DNA from: Paenirhizobium selenitireducens ATCC BAA-1503
GTDB lineage: Bacteria > Pseudomonadota > Alphaproteobacteria > Rhizobiales > Rhizobiaceae
NCBI RefSeq assembly: GCF_000518785.1
Contig: NZ_JAEG01000009.1
Location: forward strand, 62,001-126,000
Length of the DNA stretch: 64,000 nucleotides
Direction: 5' to 3'
Shown here: positions 8,777 through 17,034 of the stretch, in pieces
How the letters are laid out: each line of letters opens with the position of its first letter
How positions within the stretch are numbered: the first letter of the stretch is position 1
Made by a program: the position numbers and the translations under genes
The notes under the pieces: model-generated
Database searches by the model: none
The model's input: the letters and a program-made list of their open reading frames with translations, nothing else
Told to the model about the DNA's origin: nothing

Positions 8777-8924
8777 CCGGCGCCTGATCACGCCGCAGTC
8801 TGAAAGAGGCTCGTCCCCCGCCGCTTCAGACTGGACAAAGGCCTTATCCCCCTCTCCGGGCCTTTGTCCCCCATTTCGAAGCCGCCATGGCGTCCGCCTC
8901 CAAGCCATGGCGGCTTCTTGATGT
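8777..8924 (+). ncRNA. Candidate alpha-r7 (smr7C-type) trans-acting sRNA, three tandem hairpins
   Basis: The polA-marR gap holds three consecutive perfect inverted repeats: CAGTCTGAA 8796-8804 with 8825-8833; GGACAAAGGCC 8833-8843 with 8859-8869; and GAAGCCGCCATGGC 8878-8891 with 8904-8917. On the + strand the loops are C/U-rich (CGTCCCCCGCC, ATCCCCCTCTCC, GTCCGCCTCC), which could pair with Shine-Dalgarno sequences. I recall that the rhizobial alpha-r7 family (smr7C, about 150 nt) lies between polA and a MarR-type gene, matching this position. TTGAAA at 8741-8746 is a possible -35 element, but no good -10 is visible. The ends given are estimates. The last hairpin is followed only by CTTGATG, a weak terminator tail. 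Confidence 0.72.
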
Positions 8925-9004
8925 CCGGGCCATGGTTCGCCCGCCGCCACAGCCTCAAAAAGACCGGATCCCGAAGTAGATCGCCTGCGATTTATTCTTG
9001 AGGG

Positions 9005-9021
9005 AAGCCTTAAACAGGCTT
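9005..9021. promoter_or_regulatory. Candidate MarR autoregulatory operator
   Basis: Perfect inverted repeat AAGCCT-TAAAC-AGGCTT ending 4 bp before the MarR start codon. MarR proteins commonly bind 15-20 bp palindromes overlapping their own promoters, so autorepression is plausible. Confidence 0.4.
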
Positions 9022-9025
9022 ATCC

Positions 9026-9463
9026 ATGGGCATGGCTCAAAATCGCTGCGATTCCGCCACCTATCTCGCCGGCCAATTGGCCAAGGGATTTGCCCGCGCC
9101 CTGCAGGTGCGTGCGGCGAAGCTGGGGTTTTCGGCCGGCCAGCTGCCCATTCTCATCGAGCTCTGGAACGAAGAGGGCCTGACCCAGAAGCAGCTTCTCG
9201 ACCGCGTCGACATCGAACAGGCGACGATGGCCAACACGCTGTCGCGCATGGAACGCGACGGACTGATCGAGCGCCGGCCGCATCCCTCCGACCGCCGCGC
9301 CCAGCTCGTCTTCCTCACCGACAAGGCCCGCGGCCTCAAGGACGAGGCGCTTGCGGCGGCCGATGCCGCGGACCAGGCGCTTTTCTCCGGGTTTCGCCGC
9401 TTCGAGAAGGAGCTGATGCTCGAATATATCCGCTGGGCGATCGACAACGCCCGCAAGGTCTAG
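9026..9463 (+). CDS. MarR-family transcriptional regulator
   Basis: 145-aa MarR-family regulator. The winged helix includes GLTQKQLLDRVDIEQATMAN (recognition helix) and the wing DGLIERRPHPSDRRAQLVFLT, about residues 50-110, flanked by the dimerisation helices. The ligand and targets are not evident. Homologues next to polA and an sRNA are a conserved rhizobial arrangement. No convincing Shine-Dalgarno precedes either ATG (9026 or 9032). The palindrome immediately upstream suggests autoregulation. The downstream peptidase gene begins 119 bp later and might be co-transcribed. Confidence 0.88.
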   Translation: MGMAQNRCDSATYLAGQLAKGFARALQVRAAKLGFSAGQLPILIELWNEEGLTQKQLLDRVDIEQATMANTLSRMERDGLIERRPHPSDRRAQLVFLTDKARGLKDEALAAADAADQALFSGFRRFEKELMLEYIRWAIDNARKV

Positions 9464-9582
9464 CCGCGCATACCCGTTCCTGCGGCGGCCCGCACTTGAC
9501 GAAATTAAATTTCGGCCGGCCTCGAAACCTTGAGGCCTTTGGTCTATCGTCCCGGCGATTTGCAATGTCCAGGATGGATGCC

Positions 9583-10974
9583 ATGACCGATATTTCCGCC
9601 GTACTCGACAGCGCCGACAAGGCCCTGCCGCAGAGCCTCGATCGCCTGTTCGACCTCGTCCGGATCCGCTCGATCTCGACCGATCCCGCCTACAAGGCCG
9701 AGTGCCGCAAGGCCGCCGAATGGCTGGTCCAGGAACTGACCGCGCTCGGCTTCACGGCTTCGGTGCGCGACACGCCCGGCCATCCGATGGTCGTCGCCCA
9801 CCACGCCGGCGCGACCGCAAACGCGCCGCACGCGCTGTTCTACGGCCATTACGACGTCCAGCCGGTCGATCCGCTGAACCTCTGGGAAAACGATCCTTTC
9901 GCCCCGGCGATCAAGGAGCTCGACGGCGGCCGCAAGGTCATCACCGGTCGCGGCACGTCGGACGACAAGGGTCAGCTGCTGACCTTCGTCGAAGCCTGCC
10001 GCGCCTACAAGGCGGTGCATGGCAGCCTGCCGATCGAGATCACCATCCTGTTCGAGGGCGAGGAGGAATCCGGTTCGCCGTCGCTGAAGCCCTTCCTTTT
10101 GGCCAATACCGAAGAGCTGAAGGCCGACTATGCGCTGGTCTGCGACACCAGCATGTGGAACACGGAGACGCCGGCGATCGCGGCTGCGCTGCGCGGCCTG
10201 GTCGGCGAGGAAATCACCATCACCGCCGCCGACCGTGACCTGCATTCGGGCCTGTTCGGCGGTGCCGCCGCCAACCCGATCCACATTCTGGTCGACATCC
10301 TGGCCGGCCTGCATGACGAGACCGGGCGCATCACCCTGCCGGGCTTCTACGACGGGGTCGAAGAGACGCCCGCCAACATCAAGGCATCCTGGGAAACGCT
10401 CGGCCGCACGGCGGAAAGCTTCCTTGGCGAAGTGGGACTGTCGATCCCGTCGGGTGAAAAGGGCCGCTCTGTGCTCGAGCTCACCTGGGCGCGGCCGACG
10501 GCGGAGGTCAACGGCATCACCGGCGGCTATACCGGCGAAGGTTTCAAGACGGTGATCGCCGCCAAGGCGTCCGCCAAGGTGTCGTTCCGCCTGGTCGGCG
10601 ACCAGAACCCGGCCCAGATCCGCGAGAGCTTCCGCGCTTACGTGCGCTCGAAGATCCCGGCCGACTGCACGGTCGATTTCCATGAACATGGCGGCTCGCC
10701 AGCAATCCAGCTGTCCTATGACTCACCGGTGCTGACCAAGGCGAAGAACGCCCTGTCGGACGAATGGCCGAAGCCGGCCGTCGTCATCGGCATGGGCGGA
10801 TCGATCCCGATCGTCGGCGATTTCCAGAAGATGCTCGGCATGGATTCGCTGCTGGTCGGCTTCGGCCTGACCGATGACCGCATCCATTCGCCGAACGAGA
10901 AATACGACCTGAACTCGTTCCACAAGGGCATCCGGTCGTGGATCCGCATTCTCGATGCGCTGGCTTCCTCCTGA
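9583..10974 (+). CDS. M20 family metallopeptidase (dipeptidase-like)
   Basis: 463-aa zinc hydrolase of the M20 family, cytosolic dipeptidase/carnosinase-like branch. Metal and catalytic motifs are visible in order: HALFYGHYDVQPVD (His and Asp), GRGTSDDKGQ (bridging Asp), FEGEEESGS (general base Glu-Glu), VCDTSMW (Asp) and DDRIHSPNEKYDL (final His). A lid/dimerisation domain occupies about residues 205-360. I start at the ATG at 9583 because AGGA ends 8 bp upstream. An in-frame ATG at 9565 would add six residues. Substrate cannot be read from the sequence. Confidence 0.9.
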   Translation: MTDISAVLDSADKALPQSLDRLFDLVRIRSISTDPAYKAECRKAAEWLVQELTALGFTASVRDTPGHPMVVAHHAGATANAPHALFYGHYDVQPVDPLNLWENDPFAPAIKELDGGRKVITGRGTSDDKGQLLTFVEACRAYKAVHGSLPIEITILFEGEEESGSPSLKPFLLANTEELKADYALVCDTSMWNTETPAIAAALRGLVGEEITITAADRDLHSGLFGGAAANPIHILVDILAGLHDETGRITLPGFYDGVEETPANIKASWETLGRTAESFLGEVGLSIPSGEKGRSVLELTWARPTAEVNGITGGYTGEGFKTVIAAKASAKVSFRLVGDQNPAQIRESFRAYVRSKIPADCTVDFHEHGGSPAIQLSYDSPVLTKAKNALSDEWPKPAVVIGMGGSIPIVGDFQKMLGMDSLLVGFGLTDDRIHSPNEKYDLNSFHKGIRSWIRILDALASS

Positions 10975-10990
10975 GGGAGCCAGGACTTTC

Positions 10991-11019
10991 GCGCATGCCG
11001 CCTTGCGGTCGGCATGCGC
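10991..11019 (+). terminator. Hairpin terminator after the M20 peptidase gene
   Basis: Perfect 10-bp stem GCGCATGCCG (10991-11000) with CGGCATGCGC (11010-11019) and a 9-base loop, 16 bp after the stop codon. It is followed by an A-rich rather than T-rich tract, so its strength on the + strand is uncertain. The rest of the 388-bp gap up to 11362 holds a second imperfect hairpin near 11030-11056 and a CtrA-type site, with no gene. Confidence 0.5.
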
Positions 11020-11188
11020 CAAAAACGCAAAAAGGCCGGGGGTTACCCGACCTTTCCTCTGCCGTTTCGACGCCCGTGCCAGTACATCCGTGGTCAGGGG
11101 CGGAAACATGCAATGCGCATTCCGGATTTGAGCCCTCGTCTTTCGACGGCGACCCAAGTCCCATGAAGATCAGGATGGCGCAAAGTGA

Positions 11189-11204
11189 TTAACCGGTGGT
11201 TAAC
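11189..11204 (+). promoter_or_regulatory. CtrA-type site upstream of the YbaK-like gene
   Basis: TTAA-CCGGTGG-TTAAC exactly matches the CtrA consensus TTAA-N7-TTAAC. It also forms the perfect inverted repeat TTAACC-GGT-GGTTAA. It lies 159 bp upstream of the next start codon in the 10975-11362 gap. CtrA is the essential cell-cycle response regulator of Rhizobiales. Binding here is inferred from sequence only. Confidence 0.45.
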
Positions 11205-11362
11205 GGCCTCGAACGTCCTGACCTGAAATGCTGCAGGTCCTTTTTTCTTTGAAGGCTGCGGCACTGGTTGACCTTCAGATGGGGAGCCCGAAACCGGTTA
11301 TCAAGGGGCGACTGGCAGAAAGAGACTTGCCCGACCTGCGGTGCTTTGAATAAAACACCTGC

Positions 11363-11821
11363 ATGAGCCTCCAATCCGTCCAGATCTTCTTTGCAGAACA
11401 TGCCCCCGACATCGCCGTCATCGTCACCGATGCGAGTTCGGCGACGGTGGCGCTGGCGGCCGAAGCGCATGGGGTCGAGCCGGACCAGATCGCCAAGACG
11501 ATCTGCCTGAGGATCGGCGACGAAGTCGTGCTGGTGGTGACCGCCGGCACCAAGCGGCTCGACAATCGCAAGTTCAAGGATCGCTTCGGCGTGAAGCCGC
11601 GCATGCTGGGGCCGGAGGACGTAGTCGAGGTCACCAGCCATCCGGTCGGCGGCGTCTGCCCGTTTGGCCTGCCCTCGCCCCTCAAGGTCTATTGCGACGT
11701 GTCGCTGAAGGCGTTCGACCAGGTCGTGCCGGCCGCCGGCGCCACCAATTCGGCGGTCCATATCGCACCGGGGCGCATGGCGGAACTGACCGATGCCGAG
11801 TGGGCCGATCTCTGCCAGTAG
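11363..11821 (+). CDS. YbaK/ProX-type aminoacyl-tRNA deacylase domain protein
   Basis: 152-aa single-domain protein of the YbaK/ProX/INS superfamily, which hydrolyses mischarged aminoacyl-tRNA (for example Ala- or Cys-tRNA-Pro). Family features are the Lys of DQIAKTICLR, GTKRLDNRKFKDRFG, and the signature GGVCPFGLPSPLKVYCD followed by AAGATNSAVHIAP. The start follows directly on a short untranslated stretch without a strong Shine-Dalgarno. It is transcribed alone. The exact substrate is not readable. Confidence 0.85.
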   Translation: MSLQSVQIFFAEHAPDIAVIVTDASSATVALAAEAHGVEPDQIAKTICLRIGDEVVLVVTAGTKRLDNRKFKDRFGVKPRMLGPEDVVEVTSHPVGGVCPFGLPSPLKVYCDVSLKAFDQVVPAAGATNSAVHIAPGRMAELTDAEWADLCQ

Positions 11822-11893
11822 GACGGTAGGCATCGAGGTGCCGGAGCATTCAGCGCCATGGCCGCGCTGCCCGGACAGCGCGACAGGGGAATG

Positions 11894-11919
11894 TTTACCG
11901 CGTGTTAACCCCCCCTTAA
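11894..11919. promoter_or_regulatory. Overlapping double CtrA-type site upstream of the class A PBP gene
   Basis: Two CtrA-type boxes share one central GTTAAC. Forward: TTTA-CCGCGTG-TTAAC (11894-11909, one mismatch). Reverse: GTTAA-CCCCCCC-TTAA (11904-11919, exact). The array TTTA-N7-TTAA-N7-TTAA lies 133 bp before the PBP start and suggests cooperative CtrA binding at this cell-wall gene. Confidence 0.5.
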
Positions 11920-12051
11920 ATCGCCGCATTTAGACTCCAATCCTCCGGCCGCGCCTTCCTGCTTGTCATGCGGCTGCAACATACAGCGCGAAGCGCGTCC
12001 CGGCGACGGCCGGATGCAGGCGCACAGGTTTCTGGAGCAAGATCGCCGGCC

Positions 12052-14331
12052 ATGGCAAGCAGAGGCAAATCCCGTGAACGCGTCGAGCCGACCTTCGAGG
12101 AGGAGGACGAGCGCGATGACGAGTTTCGCGTCGATGCCGGCGACCGCATCGGCGGGAAGCGCGCGGGCCGGGGCACCAAGGGCAAGACCGGCAAGACGGC
12201 AAAGGCCGCGTCCAAGCCGCGCTCGTCGGGCCGCGGCAAGGGCAAGGCCAAGCGCAGTTCCGGCGGCCTGTCGGGCCTGCTCGGCCGCCTGATCTACTGG
12301 TGCATCGTGCTCGGCATCTGGGGCGCCATCGGCGTCGGCGGCATCGTCATGTACTATGGCGCGCGCATGCCGAGCGCCAGCGCGTGGTCGATCCCCGAAC
12401 GACCGCCCAATCTCAAGGTCGTTTCGGTCGAGGGAACCGTCATCGCCAATCGCGGGGCGACGGGCGGCGAGGCACTGGCGCTCGAAGACATGTCGCCGTT
12501 CATCCCGCAGGCCGTCATCGCCATCGAGGATCGGCGCTTCTACTCGCATTTCGGCGTGGATCCGTTCGGCCTGGCCCGCGCGGTGGTGACCAATATCGTC
12601 AGCGGCCGCACGGTGCAGGGCGGCTCGACGCTGACGCAGCAGCTGGCGAAGAACCTCTTCCTCTCGCCCGAGCGTACGGTCGAACGCAAGATCCAGGAAG
12701 TGCTCCTGTCCTTCTGGCTCGAACACAAGTTCACCAAGGACCAGATCCTGGCCATGTATCTCAACCGCGTCTATTTCGGCTCGAACGCCTATGGCGTGGA
12801 GGCGGCATCGCGGCGCTATTTCTCCAAGTCGGCCCGCGACGTCAATCTCGGCGAGGCCGCACTTCTGGCCGGCCTGCTGAAAGCCCCGTCGCGCCTTTCC
12901 CCGGCGCGCGACCCGCAGGCGGCGGAAGCCCGCGCGCAGGTCGTTCTCGGCGCGATGCGCGAGGAAGGCTTCATCTCCGAAGACGAGATCAAGACGGCGA
13001 TGTCGCAGCCCCCGACGACGGCCAAGCGCTACTGGACAGGTGCGGGCCAATACGTGGCCGACATGGTGCTCGACGAGACCAAGCGCCTCATCGGCACGAT
13101 CAGCGAGGACCTGCTCGTCGAGACGACGATCGACATGACCCTGGAGAAGAAGGCCGAGGCGGTGATCGTCGATAGCCTCGAGGCCGAGGGCGACAAGCTC
13201 AAGGCTTCGCAGGCCGCTCTGGTGTCGATCGACGGCACGGGCGCGATCCGCGCGCTGGTCGGCGGCAAGGACTATGCCGAGAGCCAGTTCAACCGCGCGG
13301 TCAAGGCCAAGCGCCAGCCGGGCTCGGCCTTCAAACCGTTCGTCTATGCCGCGGCGCTGGAAACGGGCGTGCGCCCTGAGTCGACCCGCAACGATGCGCC
13401 GGTCAGAATCGGCAACTGGACGCCGGAGAATTACGACGAGAAATATCGCGGACCGGTGACCATTTCCCATGCGCTGGCCAATTCGCTGAACACGATTGCC
13501 GCGCAGCTGGTGATGGAGGTCGGACCGGACCATGTCATCAAGCTTGCCCATCGGCTCGGCATCGAATCGGAGCTGCAATCCAACGCCTCGATCGCGCTCG
13601 GCACGTCGGAAGTCTCGCTTCTCGAGCTGACGGCCGCCTATGCTCCGTTCATGAACGGCGGCTACAAGGCGACGCCGCATATCATCCGGCGCATCTCGAC
13701 CGCCGAGGGCAAGGTGCTCTACGAAAACGACTATGCGGAACCGCCGCGCGTTCTCGGCGAACCGGTGGTCGCCGCCATGAACCGCATGCTGAAGGGCGTC
13801 ATCACCGACGGCACCGGCAAGAAGGCCCGCCTCGACGGCTGGGAAGCGGCGGGCAAGTCCGGGACGACCCAGTCCTTCCGCGACGCGCTGTTCGTCGGCT
13901 ACACCAGCAACCTGACGACCGGCGTGTGGTTCGGCAATGACGATGGCCAGTCGATGAAGAAGGTGACGGGTGGCGGCCTTCCCGCCAAGGCCTGGCACGA
14001 CTTCATGACGGCTGCCCATGCGGGCCTGACGCCCGTGCCGCTCGCCGGCGAAGGTTATGTGGAGCCGCAAGCACAGCCGATGACGATCGGCACCATCCTC
14101 TCCGACGTCTTCTCCGGCGGCGAAAAGCGCTATCCGACCGCGCCGAATGCGCCTGTCGCAAGGTCGGGGAACGCACCGCAGGCCGTTACGCCGCAGGCGG
14201 AAATACCGCAGGCCGATCCCTACCAGCAGGGCGCGGGCGGCCCCATTCCGCCGGCCGATGTCGGCGCTCCATCGCCGGTCCAGCCGGCGAGCCGGCGCAC
14301 GACACTCCTGGACATCATCATGGGCCAATGA
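12052..14331 (+). CDS. Bifunctional class A penicillin-binding protein (PBP1a-type)
   Basis: 759-aa inner-membrane peptidoglycan synthase. A basic and acidic cytoplasmic tail (1-78) precedes one transmembrane helix (about 80-103). The GT51 glycosyltransferase has EDRRFYSHFGVD (about 160-171) and GGSTLTQQLAKNLF. The transpeptidase has SxxK as GSAFK (about 423), SxN as NSLNT, and KSGT as GKSGTTQS (about 601). All catalytic motifs are present. A Pro/Ala/Gln-rich tail ends the protein. I start at the ATG at 12052. Upstream in-frame codons from 11968 are Arg-rich and unlike the family. The gene is followed by dnaK with a 312-bp gap. Confidence 0.93.
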   Translation: MASRGKSRERVEPTFEEEDERDDEFRVDAGDRIGGKRAGRGTKGKTGKTAKAASKPRSSGRGKGKAKRSSGGLSGLLGRLIYWCIVLGIWGAIGVGGIVMYYGARMPSASAWSIPERPPNLKVVSVEGTVIANRGATGGEALALEDMSPFIPQAVIAIEDRRFYSHFGVDPFGLARAVVTNIVSGRTVQGGSTLTQQLAKNLFLSPERTVERKIQEVLLSFWLEHKFTKDQILAMYLNRVYFGSNAYGVEAASRRYFSKSARDVNLGEAALLAGLLKAPSRLSPARDPQAAEARAQVVLGAMREEGFISEDEIKTAMSQPPTTAKRYWTGAGQYVADMVLDETKRLIGTISEDLLVETTIDMTLEKKAEAVIVDSLEAEGDKLKASQAALVSIDGTGAIRALVGGKDYAESQFNRAVKAKRQPGSAFKPFVYAAALETGVRPESTRNDAPVRIGNWTPENYDEKYRGPVTISHALANSLNTIAAQLVMEVGPDHVIKLAHRLGIESELQSNASIALGTSEVSLLELTAAYAPFMNGGYKATPHIIRRISTAEGKVLYENDYAEPPRVLGEPVVAAMNRMLKGVITDGTGKKARLDGWEAAGKSGTTQSFRDALFVGYTSNLTTGVWFGNDDGQSMKKVTGGGLPAKAWHDFMTAAHAGLTPVPLAGEGYVEPQAQPMTIGTILSDVFSGGEKRYPTAPNAPVARSGNAPQAVTPQAEIPQADPYQQGAGGPIPPADVGAPSPVQPASRRTTLLDIIMGQ

Positions 14332-14504
14332 CCGCGCACGTCTTGTATCGGCCCATGGCAGAAACCATCTTTTCGAATGCAGCCCGGCGCAAGGCTTGAC
14401 CGCTATCGGTCTTGCCGAGTCCGGCAGCAGATTTCGGGCCGCAAAAAGGCCGGGCAATCGGCGCCAATCTGTTCTTTTTACAGGGTTACGCCCCGTTTCC
14501 AGCC

Positions 14505-14533
14505 TTGCAGTCAGAAAAACCGCTTCTTATATA
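14505..14533 (+). promoter_or_regulatory. Promoter candidate for dnaK-dnaJ
   Basis: TTGCAG at 14505-14510 and TATATA at 14528-14533 are 17 bp apart. The -35 reads CTTGCAG when extended, which also resembles the CTTG core of alphaproteobacterial RpoH (heat-shock sigma) promoters. It lies about 110 bp before the dnaK start. A small stem (CAGC/GCTG) near 14547 is in the leader. The rest of the 14332-14643 gap shows nothing else I can support. Confidence 0.5.
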
Positions 14534-14643
14534 CGCGACATAACCGCAGCGAAGGCTGCGAGATCCCAGACCATCCACGTCGAGGGGCCGTCAGGGGAAT
14601 GCCTTTCGGGGGTTCCGACGGCCTGCTTCAAGGAGAGAATGAC

Positions 14644-16557
14644 ATGGCTAAAGTAATCGGTATCGACCTTGGAACAACCAACTCCTGCGTTTCCGTCATG
14701 GACGGCAAGGACGCGAAGGTCATCGAAAATTCCGAAGGCGCACGCACCACGCCTTCCATGGTCGCCTTCAGCGACGACGGCGAGCGCCTCGTCGGCCAGC
14801 CGGCCAAGCGCCAGGCGGTCACCAACCCGACCAATACGCTCTTCGCAGTCAAGCGCCTGATCGGCCGCCGCTACGAAGATCCGACCGTCGAGAAGGACAA
14901 GGGCCTCGTTCCGTTCCATATCGTCAAGGGCGATAACGGCGACGCTTGGGTCGAAGCCCAGGGCAAGGGTTATTCTCCGGCACAGATCTCCGCCATGATC
15001 CTTCAGAAGATGAAGGAAACGGCTGAAGCCTATCTCGGCGAAAAGGTCGAAAAGGCCGTCATCACCGTTCCGGCCTACTTCAACGACGCCCAGCGTCAGG
15101 CCACCAAGGACGCAGGCCGGATCGCCGGCCTCGAAGTCCTGCGCATCATCAACGAGCCGACCGCAGCGGCCCTTGCCTATGGCATGGACAAGCGCGAAGG
15201 CAAGACGATTGCCGTTTACGACCTTGGCGGCGGTACCTTCGATATCTCGATCCTGGAAATCGGCGATGGCGTCTTCGAAGTGAAGTCGACCAACGGCGAC
15301 ACCTTCCTTGGCGGTGAAGACTTCGACATGCGTCTCGTCGAGTACCTCGCAGCCGAGTTCAAGAAGGACAACGGCATCGACCTGAAGAACGACAAGCTTG
15401 CCCTGCAGCGCCTCAAGGAAGCTGCGGAAAAGGCGAAGATCGAGCTTTCGTCCTCGCAGCAGACCGAAATCAACCTGCCGTTCATCACGGCAGACGCTTC
15501 CGGTCCGAAGCACCTGACCCTGAAGCTGACCCGCGCGAAGTTCGAAAGCCTGGTCGACGACCTGATCCAGCGTACGGTTGCACCGTGCAAGGCAGCGCTC
15601 AAGGATGCCGGTCTGACCGCTTCCGAGATCGAGGAAGTCGTTCTGGTCGGCGGCATGAGCCGCATGCCGAAGGTGCAGGAAATCGTCAAGCAGCTGTTCG
15701 GCAAGGAACCGCACAAGGGTGTGAACCCGGATGAAGTGGTTGCCATGGGCGCCGCCATTCAGGCCGGCGTTCTGCAGGGCGACGTCAAGGACGTGCTGCT
15801 GCTCGACGTGACCCCGCTGTCGCTCGGCATTGAAACGCTGGGTGGCGTCTTCACGCGCCTGATCGATCGCAACACGACGATCCCGACCAAGAAGAGCCAG
15901 ACCTTCTCGACCGCCGAGGACAGCCAGTCGGCCGTGACCATCCGCGTTTCCCAGGGCGAGCGCGAAATGGCGCAGGACAACAAGCTGCTCGGCCAGTTCG
16001 ACCTCGTCGGCCTGCCGCCTGCTCCGCGCGGCGTCCCGCAGATCGAAGTGACCTTCGACATCGACGCCAACGGCATTGTTCAGGTTTCGGCCAAGGACAA
16101 GGGCACCGGCAAGGAGCAGCAGATCCGCATCCAGGCGTCGGGTGGTCTGTCTGACGCCGACATCGAGAAGATGGTCAAGGATGCCGAGGCTCATGCCGAG
16201 GACGACAAGAAGCGTCGTGCCGCAGTTGAAGCCAAGAACCATGCCGAGAGCCTCGTCCATTCGACGGAGAAGTCGCTCAAGGAATATGGCGACAAGGTTT
16301 CGGAAACCGACCGCAAGGCCATCGAGGACGCCATCGCCACCCTGAAGACGGCGATGGAAGCCTCCGAACCGAACGCCGAGGACATCCAGGCCAAGACCCA
16401 GACCCTCATGGAGGTTTCCATGAAGCTCGGCCAGGCGATCTATGAAGCACAGCAGGCCGAAGAAGGCGCTGGCGCCTCGGAAGGCGGCAAGGATGACGAT
16501 GTCGTCGATGCCGACTACGAGGAAGTCAAGGACGACGACGCGAAGAAGTCGGCCTGA
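14644..16557 (+). CDS. dnaK: Chaperone DnaK (Hsp70)
   Basis: 637-aa Hsp70 chaperone that folds and protects proteins together with DnaJ and GrpE in the cytoplasm. The ATPase domain starts [16 protein letters not shown] and has [20 protein letters not shown] and [12 protein letters not shown]. The substrate-binding domain begins near residue 390, after [17 protein letters not shown], and an acidic tail ends [27 protein letters not shown] precedes the ATG at a good distance. The next gene starts inside the dnaK stop (TGATG). Transcription probably continues into dnaJ. Confidence 0.98.
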   Translation: MAKVIGIDLGTTNSCVSVMDGKDAKVIENSEGARTTPSMVAFSDDGERLVGQPAKRQAVTNPTNTLFAVKRLIGRRYEDPTVEKDKGLVPFHIVKGDNGDAWVEAQGKGYSPAQISAMILQKMKETAEAYLGEKVEKAVITVPAYFNDAQRQATKDAGRIAGLEVLRIINEPTAAALAYGMDKREGKTIAVYDLGGGTFDISILEIGDGVFEVKSTNGDTFLGGEDFDMRLVEYLAAEFKKDNGIDLKNDKLALQRLKEAAEKAKIELSSSQQTEINLPFITADASGPKHLTLKLTRAKFESLVDDLIQRTVAPCKAALKDAGLTASEIEEVVLVGGMSRMPKVQEIVKQLFGKEPHKGVNPDEVVAMGAAIQAGVLQGDVKDVLLLDVTPLSLGIETLGGVFTRLIDRNTTIPTKKSQTFSTAEDSQSAVTIRVSQGEREMAQDNKLLGQFDLVGLPPAPRGVPQIEVTFDIDANGIVQVSAKDKGTGKEQQIRIQASGGLSDADIEKMVKDAEAHAEDDKKRRAAVEAKNHAESLVHSTEKSLKEYGDKVSETDRKAIEDAIATLKTAMEASEPNAEDIQAKTQTLMEVSMKLGQAIYEAQQAEEGAGASEGGKDDDVVDADYEEVKDDDAKKSA

Positions 16558-17030
16558 TGCAACGGTCGCAGCGACGTATCACCTTAAAGGGGCTGGCCTT
16601 CGGGCCAGCCGCATTTTCATTGGCCCTTGGCGCGAGCGCCGTTTCGGCGCAGGACAGTGGTCAACTGGAAGCGGTCTTTCGCAAGGTGAACGCCGCCGAG
16701 GCCACCATCGTCAAGGCGATCGGTGCGGGCAACAGCCGCCAGCTATCCAAGACAGGCACTGAACTCGGCCGGATCATCGAAGCAGCGCTCAAGCGCCGCG
16801 AGGAAGGTGGCACCGTGACGTCCTGCGACATGGCGGCCCATTCGCTGGCCTACCTTGCCGTATCAGTGGCAGACGGACTGGCCAACAAGGGCGAGCCCCG
16901 CCGTATGCTGATCGAAGATGCACGCGCCGCGGCGTCTGACTTCCAGAAGGACATGGCCGCCTGCGAGAAGCAGGCGGGCCAGAAAACTGGCAGCCACACG
17001 AGCGTGGAGAAAGCTTTGAGAGCTTTGTAA
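16557..17030 (+). CDS. Small exported protein of unknown function between dnaK and dnaJ
   Basis: 157-aa protein that I do not recognise. The N-terminus has a basic start, a hydrophobic core and a likely signal-peptidase I site near [11 protein letters not shown] (about residue 31), so the mature ~126-residue helical protein should be periplasmic. Two cysteines remain after cleavage (in [10 protein letters not shown] and MAACEKQ) and could form a disulfide. Its ATG overlaps the dnaK stop as TGATG, and dnaJ starts 4 bp after it, so it is probably co-translated with the heat-shock chaperones. The combination of a periplasmic product and a cytosolic chaperone operon is unusual. Confidence 0.75.
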   Translation: MQRSQRRITLKGLAFGPAAFSLALGASAVSAQDSGQLEAVFRKVNAAEATIVKAIGAGNSRQLSKTGTELGRIIEAALKRREEGGTVTSCDMAAHSLAYLAVSVADGLANKGEPRRMLIEDARAAASDFQKDMAACEKQAGQKTGSHTSVEKALRAL

Positions 17031-17034
17031 GACC

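Noticed and set aside
10938-11192. 84-codon frame after the M20 peptidase gene
   Set aside because: Starts inside the peptidase gene, crosses the hairpin terminator and has no family features.
11905-14457. 850-codon open frame antisense to the class A PBP gene
   Set aside because: The PBP has every catalytic motif on the + strand. The antisense frame is a codon-bias shadow.
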